From Collimonas silvisoli (GTDB taxonomy: Bacteria; Pseudomonadota; Gammaproteobacteria; Burkholderiales; Burkholderiaceae_D): a stretch of 56,841 nt of DNA. Positions 28,543-36,958 of the stretch are shown here, in pieces. The first letter of the stretch is position 1. The number at the start of each line of letters is the position of its first letter. Both the position numbers and the translations under genes were made by a program. The DNA is taken from contig NZ_JAGQEG010000032.1 of the NCBI RefSeq assembly GCF_018305005.1, positions 1 to 56,841 of the forward strand. Reading direction: 5' to 3'. The notes under the pieces are model-generated. The model worked only from the letters and a program-made list of their open reading frames with translations, made no database searches and was not told the origin of the DNA.

Positions 28543-29901
28543 TTACAACCAAGGAGGATGGTGAAATTCTTCGGATTCAGACACCGGGAGATCTTTAAGG
28601 TATTTGAGCGCATATTTGTAAGATGCTTTGTGTGCATCCGGTGCACGCTTGATTTGAGTGAGAAAGTCTGTAAGGTCAAAAATGTCATGTTTAATTCCAA
28701 ACATGAAGTAAAGCGGGATGTGATGGATTTTTATTTCATTTTTATCCATTAACAAATACGTTAGGCCATTCACGTAGCCTTCGATATATGCCACGTCTTC
28801 ATATTTTCCACGCCGTAGTTTCTTTTTTTGAAGTTCTAGGTAAGTATTGATAACGTTTTTGATTCGACAACGATGCGAGTACTCTCCCGTCCCCCGCATT
28901 GCTATTGCGCGTTCAAGAGCGTGAAGCATTCCATCTTGATAGGACGCCGCAAACATGAGTTGTGGGCAGTCTCGTATTTTAATGTTTTCGTGCATTGAAC
29001 AATGCGCTGCAAAAACGTGCGACTGAAGTATAGCTGCCGCTTCGTAAATATCATCATCCAACATGATGCCTTGGGCAGTTGCATGAGCCTTAATTTGGCT
29101 CAAAAAATAGGCACCGTCAGTTTGTATCGGAATTAAGCCCGCAGCCTTGAATTTTTCACACTCAGCAGCAAACGGCGTGACAACATATGCTTGTTTGTGG
29201 AGAGCGTTCATCTGTTTTTTTATGAAATCATAAATGGCTGAGAAATCGGGGTCAGACAGCGAATATCCGATAAAAATGATTGTTTGTGTCGCTAAAATGG
29301 TTTTTAGGAACGCGCCGATTACGCCAGAGTTAAGTCGCTCCTGACATTCCTTATAGTCACTTTCAGTAGCAACTATCGATCCGAAATTTGAAACCGATCC
29401 ATGAATTTTCAACACTCGCCGATTGGCGGCCTCCCAAAAAGCCAAATCAGGATCACTAACAAAAGGGGTTGCTTCACAAAGATCTTCAAAGTAAGTGTCC
29501 CAGTTTGTTGTAATTATGTTTTTCATCGGAAAGAACGTCCCCAACTCGCGATGAAATCGGGTTGCTGAGCGCTTCAGTTCTGGAAATGAGTCGATATGCT
29601 CGAAACGATCTTTTATTTTCTTTAATAATTTAATTCGACCATTTGGCTGACGGCAATATTGCTCCATTAATTCTGGAAACGAGAGCGAAGATGTTGTAAG
29701 ATCGTGTTGGGATAGCATTTCGAATGCCACCGTTTCATAGAATGTAAATTTAAGAACGTTCCTTGACTCGGTACTGATTCCAGCACCGGCGAATATTGTT
29801 ACTTTTCCTCCGAGCAGCTCAGCCATTAGTTCGTCGCTCACGACAAAATCCTGTTCGCTCTTGCATAAGGTACAGCTGCAGTTATTTTTTCTATTGACCA
29901 T
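28543..29901 (-). CDS. SIR2-domain protein, putative defence effector
   Basis: 452 residues. The N-terminal SIR2 Rossmann domain shows the NAD-binding GAGIS (residues 39-43), TNWDT (about 131), KIHGS (about 166) and IFIGYSLSDPDF (about 207-218). In bacteria such SIR2-like proteins often destroy NAD+ when phage infection is sensed. The C-terminal 200 residues are helical and unfamiliar, a possible sensor. A Cys cluster (CSCTLC, residues 8-13) opens the protein. ATG 29901 lies inside the end of the NERD gene (11-base overlap), so both proteins are made together. The classical deacetylase zinc site was not seen. Confidence 0.75.
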   Translation of the reverse strand: MVNRKNNCSCTLCKSEQDFVVSDELMAELLGGKVTIFAGAGISTESRNVLKFTFYETVAFEMLSQHDLTTSSLSFPELMEQYCRQPNGRIKLLKKIKDRFEHIDSFPELKRSATRFHRELGTFFPMKNIITTNWDTYFEDLCEATPFVSDPDLAFWEAANRRVLKIHGSVSNFGSIVATESDYKECQERLNSGVIGAFLKTILATQTIIFIGYSLSDPDFSAIYDFIKKQMNALHKQAYVVTPFAAECEKFKAAGLIPIQTDGAYFLSQIKAHATAQGIMLDDDIYEAAAILQSHVFAAHCSMHENIKIRDCPQLMFAASYQDGMLHALERAIAMRGTGEYSHRCRIKNVINTYLELQKKKLRRGKYEDVAYIEGYVNGLTYLLMDKNEIKIHHIPLYFMFGIKHDIFDLTDFLTQIKRAPDAHKASYKYALKYLKDLPVSESEEFHHPPWL

Positions 29902-30670
29902 AATTTGTTGTGTAACGGCAGGCAGGAAATTTCGTGCATCCCTTGAACTGCGATCCGGCATTTACACCGGACTTGACCGTCCGTAATATCAACTCGCTTC
30001 CGCATTTCGGACATGCATTACTGTTGGTCTTTTCTGCCACAATCGATTTCACATGCTTGACATGCTCACGACTCGTTTTAAACGATGCAGGTTTTCTACC
30101 GCTCCGAATGCGTTCGATAGCATCTGCTATCTGATTGGCATCCAGAACCTGCTGATTCATCGATTTGACGTACTTGATATAGCCACCGGCTTGGGTGACA
30201 TTCTCCGGCATCGGTGTTTTAAAAGTACTGTCCCCAACAAAAACGACGACCGAATGAATCACTGAGCTGTCAAGATGCAGAAGTGCTTCGAGTGCTTTGA
30301 CATGCTTGTAATTTTGGAACAAGGGATTTTGGAATTTTGTGGTGTGCTTATAGATTTTTTGCGTCCACGTTTTTTGCTTGGCATCGCCGAAAATCCATCC
30401 CTTCATGTTCTTCGTCTCAATTACAAAGATGCCAAATTTTGAGATGATAATGTGATCAATCTGGGTAGTGCCGTCGTCAATGGGTAACGTCACATTTTTG
30501 ATGAGATGGTAGGTCGCTCGATCTAAGAAGAACTTGGCCGATATGTTGACGATTGCTTCGCCCATCGCGCCCTTGAACCAAGGAGATTTGACTACTGCGG
30601 CGACAAGCAGCAGTGGGATCAAATACCAAAGACTATGGAAAACTTGGCCGAGTATAGGAGTGAAGTCCAT
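29891..30670 (-). CDS. NERD-domain nuclease-like protein with C-terminal zinc ribbon
   Basis: 259 residues: an N-terminal membrane helix (SLWYLIPLLLVAAVV), then a NERD domain with GAMGE (34-38), DHIIISKFGIFVIETKN (Asp72, Glu85, Lys87: the D-ExK endonuclease-type core) and a topoisomerase-type zinc ribbon with Cys220, Cys223, Cys245 and Cys251. Predicted membrane-tethered nuclease. It overlaps the SIR2 gene downstream by 11 bases. NERD nucleases are recurrent in defence islands; a role with SIR2 is inference. Confidence 0.82.
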   Translation of the reverse strand: MDFTPILGQVFHSLWYLIPLLLVAAVVKSPWFKGAMGEAIVNISAKFFLDRATYHLIKNVTLPIDDGTTQIDHIIISKFGIFVIETKNMKGWIFGDAKQKTWTQKIYKHTTKFQNPLFQNYKHVKALEALLHLDSSVIHSVVVFVGDSTFKTPMPENVTQAGGYIKYVKSMNQQVLDANQIADAIERIRSGRKPASFKTSREHVKHVKSIVAEKTNSNACPKCGSELILRTVKSGVNAGSQFKGCTKFPACRYTTNYGQ

Positions 30671-30750
30671 TTTTATCTTTGTGCAAGAGTTTCAGCCAAT
30701 TAGGGATATGGAGCGTGATCGCAGCATCATCCGAAGTGCGATCGCATCGA

Positions 30751-31080
30751 TTACAAATCTTTTAAATCCCTAGCCTTGTCTTCTTCTTTGAGCATAGACC
30801 AGTGATGCTTTAATTTTCCTACGGGAATAAGAAGAAGTAGTGCTAAAACAGCTACAAGTACAAGACTGAGTGGAATGTCTCCAATTTTCCCATCTGGGAT
30901 TACTCCTTCCCAAAAGGTAACGCTGGGAATTTTGAAAAGCCCTTCGGCAAGACGAGCGTTTAGTGCGTATAACTGATGAGCAAGACTGGCAATTGCTACC
31001 GGCAAAAAAATTATGAAAAAATATACTGCGTCGACTACGAACCACTTCGCTACTTTTGCAATACGGTCAGGTCGTTTCAT
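30751..31080 (-). CDS. Small membrane protein upstream of the NERD-SIR2 genes
   Basis: 109 residues from ATG 31080, which has AAGGGA just upstream; an in-frame TTG at 31101 is possible. Two hydrophobic helices (FVVDAVYFFIIFLPVAIASL and LSLVLVAVLALLLLIPVG) and a charged tail (HHWSMLKEEDKARDLKDL). Same strand as the NERD gene with an 80-base gap, so it may belong to the same operon. No family recognised. Confidence 0.6.
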   Translation of the reverse strand: MKRPDRIAKVAKWFVVDAVYFFIIFLPVAIASLAHQLYALNARLAEGLFKIPSVTFWEGVIPDGKIGDIPLSLVLVAVLALLLLIPVGKLKHHWSMLKEEDKARDLKDL

Positions 31081-31319
31081 AAATCCCTTAAAAAATGGCA
31101 ATCAAAAATTCAAAGTAATGTTGATTTTACTGCATGATTGAATGGGCGGTGTTGATCCTTTGCAACAATTAGGATTAGCCTATGCTATTCGTTTCTGGAC
31201 GCATTCTTGCGACTCCTGCTGCGATTGCCGATCTCACGGCCAGGAAACATCACCACGCCAGCTAATTAGCAGGCATCTTGCAGGTGATTGGGGAGGGGGC
31301 GATATTGCCGCTAACGATA

Positions 31320-31452
31320 AAAACTAAACGAAACGGCTGTCCAGAGAGATGGCAGAATTTTGTCTGCATATGCAATTGCAGACAAAAAATTCTATGTCAT
31401 CACGGAGTGGGATCGCAGCTATACGACTGTGATGCTGGCGTCTGAATACTGA
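31320..31452 (+). pseudogene. 3' fragment of an unidentified gene
   Basis: A plus-strand frame closed by TAA upstream and ending TGA 31450 encodes KLNETAVQRDGRILSAYA then FYVITEWDRSYTTVMLASEY, which reads like the C-terminus of a real protein. No start codon is present. The inverted repeat at 31354-31393 (AGAATTTTGTCTGCA against TGCAGACAAAAAATTCT) lies within it. The rest of 31081-31320 shows nothing. Confidence 0.4.
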
Positions 31453-31455
31453 AAC

Positions 31456-31866
31456 TTATCCAATATCCTGTTGCAACTGCTCGACCAGTTCTTCCACGAG
31501 ATATCTACGGTGCGGAGGCAATTCCTGAATCTTCACGGCGAGATTGATCAACTCCGGCGGTAGCTTCTTCGCACCTTTTGCGACCACATCTTTTGCCTCA
31601 GGCGTTGACTTCGACGGCGCAGGACCGTAGTGCAACCAATGCTGATCCACATTTAACCATTTCGCGATGGTCGCCAGCTTGTCGTTGGTGGGAATCGCCC
31701 GTCCTGTCAGCCACTTGTGAGCCGTCTGTGGCGAAATCGCATTGCCCTGGTGCCGAAGATTGAATCGCAGCGCGAGTTCAGTCGCGCCCTGAACCGATTC
31801 AGGGCTGCGTCGCAGTGCAAATTCCAAGCGTTTTGTGAACGCCGCTTTCTCAGTGATGGTAGGCAT
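31456..31866 (-). CDS. XRE-type phage-repressor-like transcriptional regulator
   Basis: 136 residues. The helix-turn-helix covers about residues 10-60 (EFALRRSPESVQGATELALR to AISPQTAHKWLTGRAIPTND with KLATIAKWLNV). The C-terminal half (KKLPPELINLAVKIQELPPH and RRYLVEELVEQLQQDI) is a helical dimerisation-like tail. ATG 31866 is chosen over an upstream TTG. It faces a divergent lipoprotein gene, and the gap holds three matching half-sites (31907-31950), so it probably controls itself and that gene. Confidence 0.78.
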   Translation of the reverse strand: MPTITEKAAFTKRLEFALRRSPESVQGATELALRFNLRHQGNAISPQTAHKWLTGRAIPTNDKLATIAKWLNVDQHWLHYGPAPSKSTPEAKDVVAKGAKKLPPELINLAVKIQELPPHRRYLVEELVEQLQQDIG

Positions 31867-31906
31867 GATCGCATTCTGCGATAACTCCAATCACACCATA
31901 TCAACC

Positions 31907-31950
31907 AATTGGGATAATAGTATCTCAATTAGTTTAAAAATATCTTAATT
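31907..31950. promoter_or_regulatory. Three half-sites of a likely XRE operator
   Basis: AATTGGGATA (31907-31916, inverted), TATCTCAATT (31921-31930) and TATCTTAATT (31941-31950) share the half-site TATCYYAATT. The first two form a 24-bp dyad with 10 of 12 matching positions; the third lies exactly 20 bp from the second, on the same DNA face. They lie between the divergent regulator and lipoprotein genes. Confidence 0.6.
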
Positions 31951-32004
31951 TCGGCTAAGATTCCCTGTAGAAATTTTTTTATTTTTTTTCAACAGGGAGC
32001 CCGA

Positions 32005-33450
32005 ATGAATAAGAATTTTGCCGTTTTGATCGCCGCAGTCGTTGCGGTGGCTGGATGTGGTGGTGGGGGGGGGGGCGGCAAGTCGGCTTCAACCGCGCCA
32101 GCGTCTCCACCAGCACCCACTGTGTCGCTGAGTGTCAGTCAGCCGAAGATTTCTCTCGGATCGTCCGCGAACATCACTTGGACATCTACTAATGCAACAA
32201 GCTGCACCGCTTCCGGCGGATGGGCTGGAACACAAGCAGTTTCCGGCACTGCTCTACAAACACCCGTTGCCGCTGGCCTTAGCAGTTACACGCTGACCTG
32301 TACCGGCGCTGGTGGCAATGCCAATCAAACAGTGGCTTTAACTGTTCCAATTCCAGTTCAAAAATCTTCGTACTTGAACGCAAAGAATACCGGCTTGCCA
32401 AATCAGAGTCTTCCGAAATCCAGCGGTGCAAATGCGGTGAAGTTTATTTCGCCTACGGAAATGATCACCACAGGGTTTGCAATGGGTGACTTTTTTCAAG
32501 ACGGCACGGAATCAATGGTGGGGTTCACTAACAACTTCGTACCATCGTCCGATCCGAATTACGGCCGCACGCCAGGACATGCGTACTTCTACAAAAAGGA
32601 CGTAAACGGGAATTGGGTAGATCAAACGGCAAAACTGCTATCTGACCAAACTGGCTGCATTACCCCGCGCAAAGTCATTGTCGCGGATTTCAACGGCGAC
32701 GGCGTTCCTGACATCTTTGTAGCATGCCACGGCACAGATTTGTATCCACTTCCTGCCGGATACACCGCCGGTGAAGTTCCGCGCATTTTACTCAGTCAGC
32801 CAGATGGCACTTACAAAAATGTACCTGCACCAATATCGTGCTATTGCCACGGTGCTGCCGCTGCCGATGTGAACGGCAATGGGTTTGCTGACATCGTAGT
32901 GGTTGATCCAGAGATCAACAAACAGCCGTTCTATCTGGTCAACAACAAGGATGGCACATTCAAGCCGGACTACACTCGCATGCCGCCATCTACCGCTCCG
33001 AATACGGCTTGCAATCCAGCATGCAGGTTAGGTATTTACTCGGTAGAGCTGGTCGATTTTGATGCAACTGGAAAATTCGATTTGTGGCTCGGTGGCGTTG
33101 ACGATAAATCGTTGGGTAGCTTTGCCAGCACGATCTTTCACAACCCTGGCACAAATAACTTTTCTACCGCCACCGCGACAGTACTTCCATCAGCCACTGC
33201 ACCATCTGTCGCTGACAACAATCCGTTAGACCTTGTTTACACCAACGGCAACATCTATTTGATGCGGGTCGACAGCGGGTATACGGAAACTAGCATTCAG
33301 AAAATCAATTACAAAACGCTGTCGTCCACCATGATTTATCGGCATGGACCTTATACCGGCTCTACGTATTCATGGCTCACTTGGATGCTTCCGTACCAGA
33401 GCAATATTATTGGCGCGGATTCTTCCTATGGCGTATCGATACCGCAATAA
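32005..33450 (+). CDS. FG-GAP/VCBS-repeat lipoprotein with poly-glycine linker
   Basis: 481 residues. Lipobox VAGC (Cys18) is followed by an eight-glycine run and a Ser/Pro linker, then an Ig-like domain (about 40-115, SLSVSQPKISLGSSANITWT) and a beta-propeller of FG-GAP/VCBS repeats with calcium-type loops VADFNGDGVPDIF and AADVNGNGFADIV. Predicted surface or periplasmic adhesin-like lipoprotein. Eleven consecutive G bases at 32065-32075 encode part of the glycine run and could slip. Ribosome site CAGGGAG. Function unknown. Confidence 0.8.
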   Translation: MNKNFAVLIAAVVAVAGCGGGGGGGKSASTAPASPPAPTVSLSVSQPKISLGSSANITWTSTNATSCTASGGWAGTQAVSGTALQTPVAAGLSSYTLTCTGAGGNANQTVALTVPIPVQKSSYLNAKNTGLPNQSLPKSSGANAVKFISPTEMITTGFAMGDFFQDGTESMVGFTNNFVPSSDPNYGRTPGHAYFYKKDVNGNWVDQTAKLLSDQTGCITPRKVIVADFNGDGVPDIFVACHGTDLYPLPAGYTAGEVPRILLSQPDGTYKNVPAPISCYCHGAAAADVNGNGFADIVVVDPEINKQPFYLVNNKDGTFKPDYTRMPPSTAPNTACNPACRLGIYSVELVDFDATGKFDLWLGGVDDKSLGSFASTIFHNPGTNNFSTATATVLPSATAPSVADNNPLDLVYTNGNIYLMRVDSGYTETSIQKINYKTLSSTMIYRHGPYTGSTYSWLTWMLPYQSNIIGADSSYGVSIPQ

Positions 33451-33518
33451 GTCGATCTCCCGCGACAATCAATTCGTCGCGGGACAAAACACTTCTCTAA
33501 CCCGAATAGAAAGTTCGC

Positions 33519-34067
33519 ATGAAATATCTCAAAGTCGTTCCGCTGGCTGGCATTATTTTTGTGGCCCACAGCGCCATCGCCGCACCGTCATTCGATGATC
33601 TCAAACCGCGCTTACAAAAAATTGCTCAGTGCGATGCTACCGAGTTTCCTGCAACCAAGAAGCAAACGTCTGATCTCGACCGTTTCGCAAAATCGCTACG
33701 GCAAGCCGGAGTCAAAGCTAAAACGATTGGTGATGGCGGCATTGAAGATGAAGTGCAGTATCGCTTGCCTAGTGGCGTTACTGTCTTCGGTCAGGACGTG
33801 AAATTGATTGGCAACTACCAAGCGCCGTTTGTCAAAATCGATTTTCCTATTGCGCGTCAAGAGTTGGTACAACTCATCACGGCATCGACCGGCATGAAGC
33901 TTGTACTGAACAAAGCGACTGATGCCTACGAACTGGTGACGAAACCAAAGTTGAAATCGGAAGGCAGCAAGTATCCGTTCGAACAGAATATTTCCGTGTC
34001 ATCGAACGGAAAATCTGGATCAACTTACGTCTGCAATTATCAGAATACCGATCCTAACGCTGGCTAA
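33519..34067 (+). CDS. Secreted hypothetical protein
   Basis: 182 residues with signal peptide MKYLKVVPLAGIIFVAHSAIA followed by APSFDDLK. The mature protein has two cysteines (in AQCDAT and TYVCNYQN) and mixed alpha/beta character with IDFPIARQELVQLI in the middle. No family recognised. It follows the FG-GAP lipoprotein by 68 bases on the same strand and may be co-transcribed. Confidence 0.68.
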   Translation: MKYLKVVPLAGIIFVAHSAIAAPSFDDLKPRLQKIAQCDATEFPATKKQTSDLDRFAKSLRQAGVKAKTIGDGGIEDEVQYRLPSGVTVFGQDVKLIGNYQAPFVKIDFPIARQELVQLITASTGMKLVLNKATDAYELVTKPKLKSEGSKYPFEQNISVSSNGKSGSTYVCNYQNTDPNAG

Positions 34068-34082
34068 TAGATTCAATATCTA

Positions 34083-34130
34083 AACGGCCAGTCGAGCAGG
34101 GTTGCATGTGACCTTGCCTGACTGGCCGTT
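34083..34130. terminator. Long hairpin after the secreted protein gene
   Basis: AACGGCCAGTC (34083-34093) and GACTGGCCGTT (34120-34130) form a perfect 11-bp stem with an imperfect inner stem. It starts 15 bases after the stop codon. There is no strong T run, so termination efficiency is uncertain. Confidence 0.6.
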
Positions 34131-34180
34131 GTCATTCCTATCGCACTGCCGGGACAATTAACGCCACTCCCAATTATTGA

Positions 34181-34762
34181 TTGCCAGTCGTGCTCAATCT
34201 ACCTGATCAACGCGATTTCATTGACCTGCCATTCGTCTACAAGATCGCCGTGGTTTATGCAATTTTGGCGATGCTAATCATTCCCGCTGGCTATGTGATC
34301 CTGATGCTGTTGATGCCAGCACAGTTACGCAAATCTAAATCCGCCGCCGATCCCTACGAGAAGACATTCTGGAAAGTGACCATGGTAGGGCGGGTCTTGA
34401 TGATCGCCAGTGTGATCTTATTCGGCTTGTTCTTCTTGGCATCACATCGTACGAGTTTACTTCTCGATGGACTGGCTGCGTTGGCTCTCGGCTTCGGTGC
34501 GATCTGCGTTGCTGATTATTTCGGACGAACAGATAAAAGCCATGCATGGCACAAGCCGGACTGGTTAGCTCTGAAACATTACATCAATCAGGTGATCATC
34601 GATAACGACATCATTCTGGATCGCGATCCGTCTTTGCAATCCAATTTCCGTGTACTCACTACATCAGAAAAAAAGACAAAAATGCGCGAGTGGAAACTTG
34701 AGTTAACCGCGAATGAACTGCGATTGAATAATGCTCTGCATGCATACCGTGCGGCACTGTAA
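34181..34762 (+). CDS. Membrane protein of unknown function
   Basis: About 193 residues with four hydrophobic segments (from IAVVYAILAMLIIPAGYVIL to LASHRTSLLLDGLAALALGF) and a charged C-terminal helical tail (KKTKMREWKLELTANELRLN). The start is uncertain: TTG 34181 or GTG 34190, neither with a clear ribosome site. It precedes a second membrane gene with a similar tail (TREWKSELEHLLIALEYERN), so the two may be distant relatives working together. Confidence 0.55.
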   Translation: MPVVLNLPDQRDFIDLPFVYKIAVVYAILAMLIIPAGYVILMLLMPAQLRKSKSAADPYEKTFWKVTMVGRVLMIASVILFGLFFLASHRTSLLLDGLAALALGFGAICVADYFGRTDKSHAWHKPDWLALKHYINQVIIDNDIILDRDPSLQSNFRVLTTSEKKTKMREWKLELTANELRLNNALHAYRAAL

Positions 34763-34794
34763 GTAATCCGAAATTTCCGATTAAAGGCACCAAG

Positions 34795-35409
34795 ATGGAT
34801 CAAGACGATTTAGCAAATCATCCACTTCTACGGATGCTGAAGAACCTGCTGAATATTCTTAGCATCGTTCTCGTCGTCGTTGGCTTCGGTCTTTTAATCT
34901 GGTCAGTGCCGTGGATATGGAAACACCGCAAAAACGCATCGTCCGAAATAGAACGGATTTTTTGGACATGGAAACTGCTATCCAGTTGGTTCATGCTCTA
35001 CGGGATCCTGTTGTTTGTGCTTCTGTGCATTGACAACAATATTCTGCAATGGGGTATTGAGAACTGGTGGCCGACTGTCAGTTGGATATTCCTGGAGCCA
35101 GTATCGCACTCAGGCTCAGTGTACATAGATGTGTTTTTGTTCTTGATTCTTGGCTTCGTGATGTTGATGACCGATGGCATGTTCGGCAAAGTAACCGACA
35201 GTGGTTATTACAATCCACCGGCGCATATTCAACGACTCCGGAATATTCGAGATTTAGAGAGGCGCATTGCCGAAGAACAGGAAAAACCTCCGAGCAAGGA
35301 TTCCAGATTCAGTAGATGGAGTCTGGAAGAACAAGATAAACGAACCAGGGAGTGGAAATCGGAACTGGAGCACCTGCTGATAGCATTGGAGTACGAGAGA
35401 AATAACTAA
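34795..35409 (+). CDS. Membrane protein of unknown function, similar layout to the preceding gene
   Basis: 204 residues with three or four hydrophobic helices (ILSIVLVVVGFGLLIWSVPW, SSWFMLYGILLFVLLCIDN, VFLFLILGFVMLMTDGMFG) and a strongly charged C-terminal helix. ATG 34795 lies 33 bases after the preceding gene. Tail layout (WK-x-ELx-L-x-ALxxxR) resembles the neighbour. No family recognised. Confidence 0.6.
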   Translation: MDQDDLANHPLLRMLKNLLNILSIVLVVVGFGLLIWSVPWIWKHRKNASSEIERIFWTWKLLSSWFMLYGILLFVLLCIDNNILQWGIENWWPTVSWIFLEPVSHSGSVYIDVFLFLILGFVMLMTDGMFGKVTDSGYYNPPAHIQRLRNIRDLERRIAEEQEKPPSKDSRFSRWSLEEQDKRTREWKSELEHLLIALEYERNN

Positions 35410-35477
35410 CGCCCAGCCTATTCCTGAATTCGAATCTGGCGGGAATTTCCAGTACGCAGAAATGTGCATCGTCGATA

Positions 35478-35582
35478 TCAAAATATCTCAACCTGTGCAT
35501 CCAAAAATTCCGGCGTGCTGTCATGAGCATTTCGCATGCGGTGATTGAGTGTATATTTATCGATATTGCGCTCATTCGCCAT
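35478..35582 (-). pseudogene. Truncated copy of the C-terminus of the 36460-36867 gene
   Basis: 34 codons on the minus strand read YTLNHRMRNAHDSTPEFLDA then QVEIF, aligning with CYTLEQCMRNVHHDAPGFWD at the end of the protein encoded at 36460-36867. Only the last 30 residues are shared, and nothing homologous lies upstream. It is a remnant of a duplicated gene, placed on the other side of the PIN gene. Confidence 0.6.
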
Positions 35583-35690
35583 AAGGAATATGTGAATTTT
35601 TCTACGACCATTAAATCAGATTCTTTGTCCGCCATAAGGCCGCTGTTTGAAACGAACGGCCTGCTGAGAATGCTGGGTCAAATTTTTAAA

Positions 35691-36473
35691 ATGGCTGTCG
35701 TTATTGATGCCAATTTTATTATTCGAGATATTCTATGGTTGGCTCGAAAGAGAAAGAAGCCTGAGTCTCGTACTGAGCTTTTCGAAGTTTTAGTTGCGGG
35801 AACCATAACGGCATACGCACCAACGTTCTTAGTTCAAGAAATGAGCGTTAATCTTCCTCGTTTAGCCCGAGAGCACAATGTGTCACTCGACGAACTTGAG
35901 TTGCATTGGCAGACCTATAGAGCTCACATTCATTTCGTTGATGCAGGCGGTGTGGACGATGCCTATGAAGATCCTAAGGACGCGCCGTACCTAAAATTGC
36001 AAGCGAAGCTAGGGATTCTTATACTCTCGAAAGATTCGGACATTCCGCGAATGGGAGGGAAGGTAGCAGATGCAGTTCTCGTAACTAGGCTGCGAACATA
36101 CTCTCGCCACGTAGCTGTTGAGTACACGTTAAAAACAGGTATCGCAGGATCTTTGATGATTTCGTTTGGAACTTTGGTCGTCATCAAAAAATTCTTCATG
36201 GCGGCTGTTGTAGAAGCAAAGAGATTACCAAGATGGTTTTAGCTTATTGCCATCATTCTGGCAATTGCCGTTGTACTTCACGGACCAACTCGCCAATATG
36301 TCTCGGCGTTTGTCATATCGCAATCAGGAAAATCGAAAGAGTTGGGAGTAAAGCTGCTTGGCCTGCTTGCATCGATGTCAGTTGAGCATGAACAGGCAAA
36401 GAAAGGGGCCGCAGCTTCGCTGGAAGGACTTCAAACTGATCCAGTCAATATCGTCAACCTTAGAAGTTCTTAG
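35691..36473 (+). pseudogene. PIN-domain protein gene interrupted by an in-frame amber codon
   Basis: ATG 35691 starts a PIN-like ribonuclease domain: VVIDANFIIRDIL with the first catalytic Asp, a conserved Glu in LVQEMSVNLPR, DPKDAPYLKLQAKLG and LILSKDSD with further acids. After 183 codons a TAG (36240-36242) follows KRLPRWF, but the same frame continues for 76 codons with a membrane helix (IAIILAIAVVLHGPTRQYVS) and a charged tail ending NIVNLRSS at TAG 36471. The two parts look like one membrane-anchored protein broken by a nonsense mutation, or needing readthrough. The 183-residue PIN part alone might still be active. Confidence 0.6.
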
Positions 36474-36867
36474 CCCGCTTGTCCCAGAATCCCGGTGCGT
36501 CGTGATGAACGTTCCGCATGCATTGCTCAAGTGTGTAGCAGTTGAACCACGTATTCGGAAATTTCATTGTGCCATCTGAATTTTCTAGAAATGCGGCGAC
36601 ACGTTGAAATCGCTCGTCACTTTCGTCGTACGGCACGTCAATGTAAATCTGGCCGCGATATGCCGTCAATCTAGTTTCGCTAGCGTACTGTCCACACGGA
36701 TAATGGGGAATATCGTTAGCCGTCAGCCATGCGATGATAGTTTCACGAGATTCGTTCTGCCGGTAATTAATATTCGAATGAGATTCATCGTCGTGAAACT
36801 CAACAGTCAGCACATTGCGCTGTTTTTCACGAGCGATTTGATCGATATGGGGAAGCAGTTGTGGCAT
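36460..36867 (-). CDS. Hypothetical protein, 135 residues
   Basis: Start ATG 36867 with AAGGAAAA upstream (MPQLLPHIDQIAREKQRNVL). Segments VEFHDDESHSNINYRQNESR, RGQIYIDVPYDESDERFQRV and FENSDGTMKFP-like EN-SDGTMKFPNTWFNCYTLE give a small acidic alpha/beta protein. The family is not recognised. A fragment of a paralogue lies at 35478-35582. Its end overlaps the tail of the interrupted PIN frame by 14 bases. Confidence 0.65.
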   Translation of the reverse strand: MPQLLPHIDQIAREKQRNVLTVEFHDDESHSNINYRQNESRETIIAWLTANDIPHYPCGQYASETRLTAYRGQIYIDVPYDESDERFQRVAAFLENSDGTMKFPNTWFNCYTLEQCMRNVHHDAPGFWDKRAKNF

Positions 36868-36958
36868 GTGTTTTCCTTTGATTTTTCTTTGTTTGTGGAT
36901 GGAATGCCAGTGCAGTAAGCACTGCAATTATCACATCTTCGCTCAGCGTAATCCAGTT

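Noticed and set aside
31354-31393. Inverted repeat AGAATTTTGTCTGCA / TGCAGACAAAAAATTCT as a terminator or IS end
   Set aside because: It falls inside a protein-like fragment and has no matching element or adjoining gene end, so no function is claimed.
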